Assembly: GCF_028389875.1 (NCBI RefSeq)
Contig: NC_084687.1
Location: 3,322,157 to 3,386,156 of the forward strand
Source of the DNA: Rhea pennata
Taxonomy: Eukaryota; Chordata; Aves; Rheiformes; Rheidae
Reading direction: 5' to 3'
Length of the DNA stretch: 64,000 nt
Shown here: positions 1-11,052 of the stretch, one piece after another
Layout of the letters: every line of letters starts with the position of its first letter
How positions within the stretch are numbered: the stretch's first letter is position 1
The notes under the pieces: generated by a model
Database searches by the model: none
What the model was told of the DNA's origin: nothing
What the model saw: only the letters and a program-made list of their open reading frames with translations
Made by a program: the position numbers and the translations under genes

Positions 1-840
1 GGAGCAGGTCCCGCATGGACGGGCAGCGATCTGCAGCCAGGGGAAGGTTTTCCCAGGAGGGAACAGTGCTGCTCTTGGATGCACAGCCAGGAGCTCTCGA
101 CGGTTGGGGAGCCCACGTTACCGGAGCCTGCCTCTCCCCTCTCAGACACAAACTCAGGCGCAAGGCCTCGGCTGGCCGCGAGGGAGAGGTGCCGGGGAGC
201 CTTGCCAGGACACAGGCTCTCCCGGTGCTCACCGCTCCCCGAAGCTGCTCTGCAAAAGCTGGCACTGGCAAAGCTCCGGGCAATCGCTCATCACCGTGAT
301 TTCCAACCTGCTCTTGCGCAGTGGGGAACGAAACCTACGGAGCCGTTTAGAAAACCGCATCCACAAAAGAAGGCAGCAGATGCCCCCGCAGCGGGACAGC
401 CTGGAGTCGTGCCCCACTGGGACGCCTCCTCGCTCACCACGCGCGTTTCTCCTGGCAGCGCAGTCAAACCACTGCCCTGCACCGGGACGCCCAGCTCTCG
501 GTGCATCCATGTTCCCCCGGCCCAGCGCCCAAGGCCCCACACGCTCGCCCGAGGCTCAGACTCCCCCCAGCCACACTGGAGTGCACAATGACCCGTGCCA
601 GTGCTCAGCAGAAATTACTGGGCGCTGCGGAGCCTGGGCTTGCCCTGACGCATGCACAGATCTTTATCAACCGCGCAACACTTTGTAGCCAAATCAAGTT
701 ACGGAATATGCCACAAGTTGTGCTGGGCCTCAGGCAGGGCGCTCCTTCTGGAGCAGGGAGGATGCAACGCGCTTTGTCAGGCAACGGATGCTGTTCGAAG
801 CAAACTCAGGACCGAGAAACAGATGGTGCATGCCACGAGC
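1..840. other. GC-rich non-coding flank, no gene seen
   Basis: The DNA is GC- and CpG-rich and gives several overlapping open frames on both strands. That is expected from base composition. None of these frames resembles a known domain and no convincing splice structure is visible. By mammalian gene order (MAPK14, MAPK13, BRPF3) this could be the first intron or 5' flank of a minus-strand BRPF3. That is inference, because no BRPF3 coding exon is present. Confidence 0.4.
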
Positions 841-1232
841 AACGCTCCGAGGGAAGCGCTGCGTGTCGCGAGCCGTGTCAGCCCTCAGCAGCAACGTGCT
901 GAGGGAAGCGCTGCGTGTCGCGAGCCGGGTCAGCCCTCAGCAATGCTCTGAGGGAAGCGCTGCGTGTCACGAGCCGTGTCAGCCCTCAGCAGCAACGCTC
1001 CGAGGGAAGCGCTGCGTGTCGCGAGCCGTGTCAGCCCTCAGCAGCAATGCGCTGAGGGAAGCGCTGCGTGTCGCGAGCCGTGTCAGCCCTCAGCAATGCT
1101 CTGAGGGAAGCGCTGCGTGTCGCGAGCCGGGTCAGCCCTCAGCAGCAACGTGCTGAGGGAAGCGCTGCGTGTCGCGAGCCGTGTCAGCCCTCAGCAATGC
1201 TCTGAGGGAAGCGCTGCTTGTCACGAGCTGCA
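841..1232. repeat. Minisatellite, 52/49-bp unit, about 7.7 copies
   Basis: Unit boundaries read directly: 841-892 (52), 893-941 (49), 942-993 (52), 994-1045 (52), 1046-1094 (49), 1095-1146 (52), 1147-1195 (49) and a decaying partial unit 1196-1232. The core GAGGGAAGCGCTGCGTGTCG is almost invariant. The 49-bp units lack one AGC triplet at their end. The variable part is the 9-bp leader (AACGCTCCG, AACGTGCTG, AATGCTCTG or AATGCGCTG). At each junction CCCTCAGCA faces TGCTGAGGG or a shorter match, giving an inverted repeat. Open frames through the array are a by-product of the repeat, and the unit length is not a multiple of three. Confidence 0.95.
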
Positions 1233-1548
1233 AGGCGCCAGTTGGAAGCTCCTCTCAGGGGAGCGGCAATGTGTAGCCAGGGCCACGGGATCCCTGCGGG
1301 GAGCCCCCGGAGCAGTCAGCGATCTGGGTCAAGACACAGCAGGGACACGGCCAAAAATAAAGGGGCACCTAGGGGCGGAGAAGGCCCTGCGGGTGCGCGG
1401 GACCAGCCGCGCCAGCCAGCAGCGCGGGGCGCCGCTCCGGCGGATCAACCGGGCCGCCCGCCCTCCGGGGGCAGAGCGAGAGAGAGAGCGCGCGCAACCA
1501 CCGCCACGCGCCTATTGGCTGTCCCCGCCGTCCGTCCCAGCTCCACTA

Positions 1549-1584
1549 CCAATAGCAAAGCAAGGCCCCTGCCGGTATAAAAGG
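1549..1584 (+). promoter_or_regulatory. Forward-strand CCAAT and TATA core promoter
   Basis: CCAAT at 1549-1553 is followed 27 bp later by TATAAAAGG at 1576-1584. A start site would be expected near 1605-1612. A GC box follows at 1630 and AAGATGGCGGC at 1667-1677. YY1 elements in this orientation typically lie just downstream of the start in the direction of transcription. The forward-strand product is not identified. Confidence 0.55.
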
Positions 1585-1666
1585 GAAGGCGCGCTCGGCC
1601 CCGCCTGGGCCAATAGCGCGGGAGAAGGTGGGCGGGGCCCCGAGGGTGGCCGCGAGGAGGGGGGCC

Positions 1667-1677
1667 AAGATGGCGGC
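1667..1677 (+). promoter_or_regulatory. YY1-type AAGATGGCGGC element
   Basis: This is an exact match to the extended YY1 consensus, about 60-70 bp downstream of the start predicted from the TATA box at 1576. It includes an ATG at 1670. Weaker relatives occur at 2152 (AAGATGTCGG) and 2377 (AAGATGGAGG), all in forward orientation. Confidence 0.6.
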
Positions 1678-2027
1678 ACGGGGGGGGGGCCCGGTTGACA
1701 CGGTGCTGCCCGTTCCCTTTCCCCAGGCGCCCGCCGCCGGCCGCTGCTCGGCGAAGGTCCGCGGGCCGTTGCCGCCAGTGCGGAGGCCCTGCCTCTGCGC
1801 GGGGGTGGGGGAACAGCAGGCAGCGCACACCGGCCGCCCCCGGCTTCTTCCCTCCCGCCCGGTCACCTTCCCGCGACCCCGGAGCGGGGTGTGCGAGGGA
1901 GGAGAGACCCCCCCTGAGGGAAGGGTGTCGCGGCCTCCCGCTTAGCGCTTTACCTGGCCGCCTCAGCGCCGCCGCCGCGGCCGGTCCCCCCCGTTGCCGC
2001 CGCCTCCTTTTGGGCTTTTTAGGGGGG

Positions 2028-2110
2028 TTGTTTTCTCTTTCTTTTTTTTTTTCTTTTTTTAACCCTGTTCTATCTTTCCGCCTTCCCCCTCCCCTCCCCC
2101 CCCCCTCAGG
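2028..2110 (+). other. Possible forward-strand 3' splice site
   Basis: A long pyrimidine tract (TTTTCTCTTTC, then T-rich and C-rich stretches) contains a branch-like TTTAAC and ends in CCCCTCAG followed by GGCGG. This resembles a forward acceptor with an exon starting at 2110. No confident donor upstream and no recognisable protein downstream were found, so it may be only a low-complexity tract inside the CpG island. Confidence 0.25.
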
Positions 2111-5100
2111 GCGGACGGGCTCACCCAGCCGGCGGCGGGAGGGGAGGGCACAAGATGTCGGCTCCGTCCGCTCCGGCTACCGCCGCCTCCTCAGCGCCGC
2201 CTCTTCATGCCGCTGCCGCCGCTGCTGCCGCCGCTGCCGCTCCGGCCCCGGTGCCGCTTCGCGCCCCCCCCCGCCCGCCCCCCCCTCCCGGCGCCCGGGG
2301 CCCCGCTCGCTCCAGCGCCCCCGCCGCTCCCGGTGCTGTGTGGAGAAGGGGGGGGGGAGCAGGGGACACACGCACAAGATGGAGGCGACGGTGGCGGCGG
2401 CAGCGCAGCCCGGCCGAGCGGCGAGGGAAGGCGGCAGCCAGCGGGCAGGCGGGGGAGGGGGCTGCCGCGCTTCGCTCCCCCCCACCGCCGCCGCGGGCAG
2501 GGACCGCCCGCCCCTCCCCGGTCCCTTCCCACCCCCGGGCTGCGCTGAGCGGGAGGCCCCCGGGGGCTGGGGGGGGGGGCCCTCCGCGATGGCCCCGCGG
2601 CCGCAGCCCACCCGCCCCCCCCGGCTTGGGGCTGGCCTGGGGGCTCGGGCGCAGCTGGGGGGGGTCCCAGCCGCGGCTGCTGGCAGCCTGCGTTTTGGTC
2701 CCAGGCTCATTGGGGGTCCCCGGACCCCCTTTCCTGTGCTCCCAGGCACAGGGAGCCCCCGAAAACACCCCAGAGCGGGACCAAGCACGGCCTTCATCCC
2801 AGCTCTGCCCCCAGGGACTCGCCTGTGCCAGCGTTCCCCGAAACCATCAGCATCAAACGCGCGACCAGAACCGGAGAATCCGTATTTATTTTTTCTAGTG
2901 TGGCATTTCTCGTACAAATGGCCTCCTAACACGAGTAGGTGTTACAGGGTGGAAGGACAGCACGAGAGGGACCGCGAGGACTTAGTTATGTTTGCAGCTG
3001 AGATAAATGATGAGATAGGAGCTGCAGAGGCTCCTACACTTACTTTTTTATAGTGCATGCCACATACTTTTGCATATGTACACTTCACCTCCCACTCACG
3101 ATCATGTGGAGTATTGCATAATATTACTGCCTGAATTTATAGAATTAACTGAATTGTTTTCAAAGGGAAAAAAATGTGTTATTTTCCTCATTTACAGGCC
3201 AACTACAATTTTTTTGTCTTTTAACGTATGCTAACCAAGGAATTTGAGAGCAGCCAAGCAATCTGTGACAAGTCAGTTTTGCAAAGTACTCAAGTTGGAC
3301 AGAGGAGCTTGCTTAAGCTCTAAAACCATGGGAAAATATGTTACTTAATGCTGAACATTGAGGATGTGACAGATTTAACGTATCAACTTCTTAGGTAATC
3401 CTTTCAGTGTATGCTTTTTGAAGAAGCTAGTGCTAATACTTTGTAAGTCAAAAAATGGGTATCATCATATTCTTTGTCCTTCATGAAAAATAATTGGACA
3501 CAGAGAAATAAAAGTCCCAGTACTCTGACTGATTTCTCTAGGATCCAAACCAACTCCAAAAAAACCCATGCAAATCAATGAAGGATTAAAACAATCTATA
3601 AAATAGGTGTTTCAACAGTTGAGATAAGCGTTGGGAAGGCAGTTAAACAGTAAAATCATTTCAATAACTGTGATGAGTAATTTCACTCTCTTAACTCTTT
3701 TTTCCTCTTTATGTTAGAATGCAGTTTCAACAAAGGGGTTTTCTTTGTTTTTTTTCCAGTATTTTTGGTATCTGCTTTTTAAAAATATTACTATAACTTG
3801 CACAAACTCTTTAATTTTGACCTCAGTTTTGAAACTCGCTGTACCCTTAGATTTGCACTGAAATTGGCTTATTATAATCACATTAGGTCCCAGTCTTGCA
3901 AAGATTTTCATACATGCTTAATGTCAAGCATGTGAATAGCCCGATTAAGCTCAGCAGGATGGCTCGTGTACAGAGTGAAGTATGTACAGACATCTCTAAA
4001 GATTGGTGGCCGTACGTTACAACATCAAAACAAGTTATCCCTAATTTAATTTCATAATAGAGCTGTGGAACTAGTGTGTTATTTTAAAAAACATTCTGAA
4101 CTTATCTCAAATCCCAGAGGCATAAGCATAACTTAATTCAATTTCTTCGCTCTCCCAGTTTTTAAAGGGTACAAGTTCAAAACCAGTAATGTCACTTCAA
4201 ATGAAAACAGCAGGCAAGACAGTTGAAACAGAGTTGTTCACCTTTGATCATATTATAATTTTCTTCATCTTTATTCAAGTGTATGATTCTACTTAAAAGA
4301 AAGAAAATTATCATTTGGAATTCAAAACTGACCTTTTCTCATGTGTTAATTCAGTAAACCTCAAAATGAAGATGCAGTTATTTATTTTGAAATAAGAATA
4401 TATTTAGCTGTTTGTTCTATGGCCATTTTCTCTAGAATTGTTAAAAAATATGATTGCTAAAACAGACCTGTGCACATTAAAGGTTAAAAGCCTGATATCT
4501 AAAAGTGATTAGCCTCCACCACAGTTTATTTCAGTTGGATTTGCAAGTGCTCAGTTGCCCTTTCTAAAACCCCAGTTTTGTGTGGAATATCAATAACCCT
4601 GTTACTTCAGAGGGGATGAGACATGCTCACAGCTGTATCGCCTAAGTGATCTATATGCTTAGAGCATTCATTTGAAACCTTAGCATGCAAATCATTGTTT
4701 TAAAATGCTGTTTTAGTTAGTGTTCTGAAGAAAGATCTGAAATAATGGTTGATAGTGGAAGGACTTTAATTTTCCTAATGACATGCAGCTAAAATGAGTT
4801 AAATCACCTTTATTCAACTAAAAATGAATGAAGCTTAGAAGACATATACTAACCTTCCAGTATTATTTAACAGAGCACAATTCAATAAAAAGAAAAAGGA
4901 GTTATCAATCATCCAAAGTGTTGACTGAATCAATTGTGAAGCAGCATTGGCTGAACATTGCATTATTAAGCTACATAAACCCATGTGCTCAGAAAATGGC
5001 CTTGTAAAGGGAATTTAGGCAAAGTATCACATACACCACATTCATTTGTAAATGCTGACATTTTCAGAGTGTAGTGATGCTGACAATCTTGAACATACCT

Positions 5101-8100
5101 GCAATTAATGCAGTGAGTATTCACCCATTTGGAGGAAAGAATGAATTAATACTGGCTATTTTGGTCCTCATTCAATTTTTGTCTTTCATCTCTTGTTTCT
5201 CTTAGTAGGAAAAAGAGAGCCATAATCATGTTACCAGCCAACACTCCACTGACCCATGATAATGGGAACCCGCAGAGGATTAGGAACATTTTCCCTGATA
5301 GCTTAAGCAAGATTGAGACATGGAAACATGAAAACATATGAAAGATATGAAAACATACTGTCATCATTCTTACAATACTGCATTTGTTTCTCAGACACAT
5401 TTATAATTTCCCATGTTTTCCGTGTATCTCATTATCATATATCATTATCATATATTTTAAAGACCTGAAAATGATCTAGTCTTCAACATCTAGTCTGTTA
5501 CTTAGAATGTATAAATGTTAAATATATTCTTTATTTTTCCGCTAGAATAAAATAAATGTACTGTTTTCTAAGAAGCTGTAAGTATTTTCCAAAAGGTCTG
5601 CACTGAAAGGTTTCTAGGCAGTGTCCAAAACCTGTTGGGTATTGTCTCTTATTAAAAAAAAATCTAGTAACTTTGTGGTATCTCTAGAAAAAGAAAAATC
5701 ATTTCTTCATCTGTTTTTCTTTCACACTTACATCTAAATACCTAATAAATAAGTCCCATAAATTTGCAACTCACAGAGCTAATGAGCTGTCAAGAACCTT
5801 AGGCAGAAATATTATTTGCAATGAAGGCTTCTCTTTCCAAATATAAAAAAGATAATGCTTTCTAAACTCAGAAATAAGTTCAGGAATAATACACAGAAGA
5901 TTTCAGGATGAGCATCTGTATGTTATGTGAGGTAGGCACAAAGAAATTGTATCTGTATAAGTTTTGATCATACATCCTTAATATAAACACAACAAACATA
6001 TTTCTTGCTTGTGGCTTAATTTATGGAATTTGGGATATTCACTTAATGGCTGAGTCATTTTTATCACCCAATTTTGTATGTAAAAGTATGTAAACTGCAC
6101 AAGGGGAAAGAATTAACGTAAGGAATGTACATCAATTATGTACCAGTGTGGGTCATCCAATAAGTGCACCTGCACCTCAGTGTAAGATCATTTCTTCCTT
6201 TGACTAACAGTATCTGTTAGGGTCATACACACCCTGAGTGTCTTGTGCTGATTCTTAGGTATTTGAAAACTTGGCCTGAGTCACTGATTCTGTCAAGTGG
6301 GTATTTCTCAAGGACCTTTCATAAAATGTGAATATGATTTTTTTCTTTAAATAGTTAATTCCTCTTGAGTAAAAAATGTTTTTAAATACTATATAGACAC
6401 TGATATAGTTAGCCTTTACAAAGGGACAACTGTCTTTCAAATGACAGATAATAGGAAATAGAGTGGATTGATAGTAGAGCTCCTGTTTGGTACATCAAAT
6501 CGAACGGAAATATGTGCATACATCCACAGTTTTGGGGCTTGCAGAACACAAACTCAGCACACTTGTCAAGATACAGGGAAATGCGGAGAGAAGCGAGCCT
6601 CCAATGCCTAAACGCTGAGCCACGTTTTACCAGGGCATAGGCAGCTTTGTGCGTGGGCAGCTTTATATAGGCGCAGCTCTGCAAGATGTGTAAGGCCACT
6701 GTGCAGAACTCTTCTCTGACCTCCGTTAAAGAATATGCAGTGGAGATGGCAGCCAAGTCATATGCCAGGTTCAAAAAGGCAATATTTCAACTGCTTTTTG
6801 ACTGATGTAGTTGAAATTTTTCATTTCCACTATTCAGGGTAAATATAGTCTTCACACTTACAGTAGGAAGAAGAAAGACTGATCCCTCACGCTCATGAAA
6901 CCATGGTTCTTCAAGACGTAATCAGCAGGACGCAACAGCACACCCGCCATCCCAGCTTTCTGGAGTACTTCGTAGCAAAGACATTGAATTTCAAGGGAAC
7001 TGAAAGGGATGTCACAACTGCCCTGTGCTTGCTGTCCTTACCTAAGAGTGCAGTGAGGCAAAGGGTGCATACATGGCCCAGAGAGATATGAGTCAAGGGA
7101 AACTGCATTTCATCAGTGTGGAGCATCTGTGCAGCTACAGCAGGATAACATCAGCACCGTCATATCAGAGAGTTGCAGTCTCTGTAGGGCCAGCGACTAT
7201 CCTGAGTAGCACACAGCATAACTTGCGACAGAGACAGCCTGAAAACACAACATCACCTCGTCCAATTCATAGTGAAGACCAGAGCTCAGAAAATTCTGTT
7301 AATGTTGCAATTTTCCCTTATTTGAGGTCTGCACAGCAGAACTGGAAATCACAGGCAAAGAGAAAAAACTACAGAGACAAGTACTGAAAACATACATCCT
7401 GCCTAAACCAAACCAAAATGACTCAGCAGCTTCTGAAGCTGCTACGGAAGCGGTGAGGAGTTGAGGAATACTGCATGTGTAACTGAGCTCATATACCTTC
7501 TCAATACTTTTGTATGTGTGCCCTGACATCCTGCACGGAGACAACATTTGCCTCTTGGCGCGCACACCTTAGGGCGGACCTTGGAATCACTGATGGATCG
7601 GCCTGACTGCAATAGGGCAGATGCCAGCTAAGAAGTTATTTAAGCTGCAATCCAAAGGTGTTATCACAGCTAACGTGAACATACTTGCTTAGCTTTGAAC
7701 TATCCAGTGACTATATCAATAATCAGTGGATCTGCAAAAATACCAGGTTCAGCACAGGTTGCAAAACTTTCTGAGGATCTTGTATAAATATTCAGCCTAG
7801 CCTGTGTTGAGCTCCCTGCTACTTTATAGATTGTGCTACTAATGCCAAGCTGGCTAACTTAAAGCTAGTTCAAATATGCTTGCATGAGCATGCTATCATA
7901 CTAGATTGCACGGTAGATGTGTGCCTAGTCACCAATGTAGAGAGACAGGTCTTAGAAAGCAATAGTAGTAATTCAGAGTAGTTACGAGTAGTTTCTGCTG
8001 TCAACTGCAGGCAGAATATACTGGCAAAAGATCTTAAGTGCTGGGCAGCACCAGAGCCACTGCGTACAGCATGCTGGAAACTAAGCAGCTCTGATGATAG

Positions 8101-8534
8101 CATCTGTAATTGTAGGGAAAAACTGTAGGTCTAAAACAGATCCATATTTATGTGCAGACTGTAATCTGACAGACCTGCATATGTCTCTGTTAGCGAGTCT
8201 TACGCTTGATGGCTTCAAGAACATCTCTGTAAAAGGGACTGATTGCCTAATTCTGTGCTCCTATGCAGACACTTTCAGACTATAAAAGATATTAAAACCA
8301 AATGAATCACTGTTCTATTACAATTCGGGCTTTCCTCTGCAATAACATTAATATGCAGGAACGTGTAACCCATCCAGAGGTTAATTACAGTCCATTCAAG
8401 AAAATCAATAATTTCCATCCATTAACAAAGCTGCCTTAACAAAGTAGATGCCTTATTAGCCAATCACACTTTACAAATGGCTATGCACCTGTAACCCTGT
8501 AAGCTGCTCAGAATATAGCCAGATAAAGGGTGGG

Positions 8535-8536
<2 letters not shown>

Positions 8537-8572
<36 letters not shown>
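8537..8572. repeat. Poly(T) tract, 36 nt
   Basis: An uninterrupted run of 36 T followed by GGTGGGGG. On the minus strand it is a poly(A) run, with AATAAA (plus TTTATT at 8634-8639) about 60 bp upstream. It could be the tail of a retroposed element or an expanded homopolymer. No source transcript was recognised. Confidence 0.9.
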
Positions 8573-8573
<1 letters not shown>

Positions 8574-8599
8574 GTGGGGGAGATAAATTAGTTTGTAAA

Positions 8600-8651
8600 C
8601 TTTGGTTTAATAATTAGCATTTCTAGAACTGTGTTTATTAACCAAAGTGGT
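8600..8651. repeat. Imperfect inverted repeat next to the poly(T) tract
   Basis: CTTTGGTTTAATAA on the left is mirrored by TTATTAACCAAAG on the right, with one unpaired base and a loop of about 23 nt. It is AT-rich and could form a hairpin. No function is assigned. Confidence 0.5.
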
Positions 8652-10972
8652 GTTTAAAGACATATGTGACATGTTGGGGGGGAGTCCTAATACATATTTA
8701 AAGATTTTTTTGTGGGGATGAAGCTTACTCATTCATATTTCAAGCAGGAATAAATAAAGGACTGCCAGAGAAAAATCTATTCTGTAGCACAGAAGAGAGG
8801 GCATAAATAGCCGTAAAGACCCTATTGTACTTAGGAAGCTCTGGCAATTAACTACTTAGCATATTAACAATAAAAACTTCCAAGCATAGAGGAGGGAAGG
8901 GAAAAATTTTCAAAAACCACTGTCAAATCTCCCAGTCTCACAAATGGCACAGGATCATGACATCACCTCAGATACCAGTGGTCAGGACAGAGCAGTTATA
9001 TTGTTCACATTCTGGAGCAGATAAAGATTATTATACTGTTTTCACCCACCCGCAGGACTCTGTATCTACTACAGAAGTAGCGTATTAGAGCAGGACTGGG
9101 TGTAGCTGCACAGGGACATGGGAACTGCACAGTAACTAGAATGCATGTCCCTCACTAGTTCACACCCATTGGGATGGCTTTCCCTTAGGAAATCTGCAGC
9201 AGGCCAGAAAGTCCCTGTAGGAGCCCTTGGCCCACAACTGCATTCTTTTCAACCTGAAAAAGGTACTGAGAACTGAACATTACATGCTGAGACTCCAGAA
9301 GCTTGTGATTCCTAACAGCATTTGAAACTTTGTCTTCCAGCACACTTTCTCCAGCTGAGTGCCAGGGGCATCGCACTGTCCCACTTCAATCACACATCGA
9401 GAAACTCTGAGCAACTCAGAGAAGGCAATTTTATATGACTACTGAGAATTATTCGTTAGAGAATGAACTGAAATTTGTGTTTACAAATGAGAAATGCAAA
9501 ACCTTAACAAAGAAAGTGCAGTAAAGCAGAGTAAGCGTAGTAAAGCAGAACCTGTGACATTTTAACTTACCCACAAAAAGGTATTTTCTACACTGTAATA
9601 CTTTTTGTGAGATATTGTGTTTACTAATATTATCTTATAGATGCAATTTATAAAGATACCGAGTGAAGGAGGTCATCTGAAAACTAGAAGTTATCAAGGA
9701 ACCAAGAAACTAAGATATCTGAAGATATTTTCTGTGCTCATTGACCAAGCTGAATTATTGTGTTCTTTTCCTGCTTATGCTAGATCGTTCATGCAACACA
9801 TTTTTATGCCTTTTTCTTCAAAATATGATTTTTTTTGTTATTTACTTTGGGAGCAAAGCCCTAGGGCTGGCATTTGACTATTAAGATATTTCCAAACACT
9901 CAGTTTAAATGTCCCTTCACATTGAGGAATGGACAGCCCTTTTAAGGTGACAGGAGCAGTCCCTCCTAGTTTAGCTGATCCCTCAAAGTGGAGGGAATGA
10001 GAATATAAGGGGTCACATCACTGGACTGTGTGACAAAATACCAGGCCCACTAAGTGATAAAGGCAGGCAACTCCAGGGAGCCGGTACTCAGTGAGAGATA
10101 AGCACAGCTGAGAAAGAACCGTTGGAGAAACCAGGCTGAGGATAAAGGAAGAGGCCCTGCTAAGGGCAAGCAGGTCTGTCTGCATTATAACCCAGCTCCT
10201 TAGGATTTGAAGTCTACAAATGTACGAAAGTGGACGTGAACTCTCAAGTTATGTTTGCAACTGGCAGTAAGGAGAAGAAAGCACTGATCAAAGTCCAGGG
10301 ATGGGAGAAGGAGAGAAATAAAGAAGAGCTAACGGCTGTCCATAAGTGGAGGCATCCTAGTAGGGAGTTCTGTGTATAGCAAGTGGCCAGGTTAGAAGTT
10401 TAGAGCCTCTCTGGATAAAGACTGATTCCAAGAAGGATTAAATTCTGATGATGTCCTGGGAGCCTAAATCATCACAACCACCTCACTGTGCTGGTTGCAG
10501 TTTGTCTGCTAAAAGAAAGGGGATGGCATCTAAGTTAGGTTAGATAGTCTCGTTATGCTTAATTTCACTATTCTGAATTATTTCGCTTTGTACTCACTTC
10601 CCAGTTTTACCTTTTTCTTCACCTTATCCATAACTAACATACAAAACCTTGTTCTTGGAAAGAGTAATAAGAAAGAAATAATGACACTTCTGATCTCTCA
10701 AGTGGAAGAATACATAAACAAAGAAATAGGAAGTAAAATTCTCCCATTTGGAGTTTCAACAAGAGTATATTTATCTTTAGTGTTGAAAATTGCTTGGGTT
10801 GCATCCCCCTCTGTTAGAACGAAGTCCAGTGCTCATGGCATGGTGTCATCCTTGTGTTCACACACAAGGAAGTCCTACAGGCCAAATGATGATTAAGAGC
10901 AAGGCAGTGTGGTGCAAATCCCATCTGTCATCCAGCATGAGAAAGGAATTCCAGTCACAGCTGCTTCAGTTG

Positions 10973-11052
10973 CTACAATGACATTCCACTTCGCCTCTTT
11001 GAGTCCTTCCGTGCAACTGGACTGAAGGACAAGATCTCCTTGTAAATATGCT
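10973..11052 (-). CDS. MAPK13: MAPK13 coding exon 12 and stop
   Basis: 80 nt: [26 protein letters not shown] then TAG. The acceptor is TTTTTCAAG, and phase requires the exon to begin with AG. The basic tail is characteristic of p38 delta. Confidence 0.93.

Larger units (their letters stand above)
1370..2700. promoter_or_regulatory. CpG-island promoter region
   Basis: A dense CpG, GC-rich block holding GC boxes (GGGCGGGGC at 1630), inverted CCAAT (ATTGG 1514), CCAAT at 1549 and 1610, a TATA motif at 1576 and a YY1-type AAGATGGCGGC at 1667. This is the architecture of an active CpG-island promoter. The left-hand gene may be BRPF3 on the minus strand (synteny inference). The oriented elements point to forward-strand transcription as well, so the island is probably bidirectional. 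Confidence 0.7.
2700..10972. other. AT-rich region without a supported gene (includes MAPK13 3' UTR)
   Basis: No open frame here shows a recognisable domain or a splice-compatible exon series on either strand. The right end must contain the MAPK13 3' UTR, running leftward from the stop codon at 10973. No canonical minus-strand AATAAA (plus TTTATT) was found between 10972 and 8640, so the UTR end cannot be fixed. Separate entries give a 36-T run at 8537 and a small inverted repeat beside it. A 121-codon minus-strand frame at 6409-6774 is unrecognised and is treated as chance. Confidence 0.55.

Noticed and set aside
1-1400. BRPF3 coding exon
   Set aside because: Mammalian synteny predicts the gene nearby on the minus strand, but no frame here resembles the BRPF3 N-terminus, PHD or bromodomain.
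788-1698. Open frames of 120-190 codons through the minisatellite
   Set aside because: They follow from a stop-free repeat unit whose length is not a multiple of three. Several frames are open at once and none resembles a protein family.
1695-3053. A 452-codon forward frame
   Set aside because: GC-rich low-complexity sequence with equally long overlapping frames on both strands. It has no domain, and its end runs into ordinary AT-rich DNA.
7073-7387. A 104-codon forward frame
   Set aside because: Composition is unremarkable, with no recognised motif and no splice context. It could not be supported as a gene.
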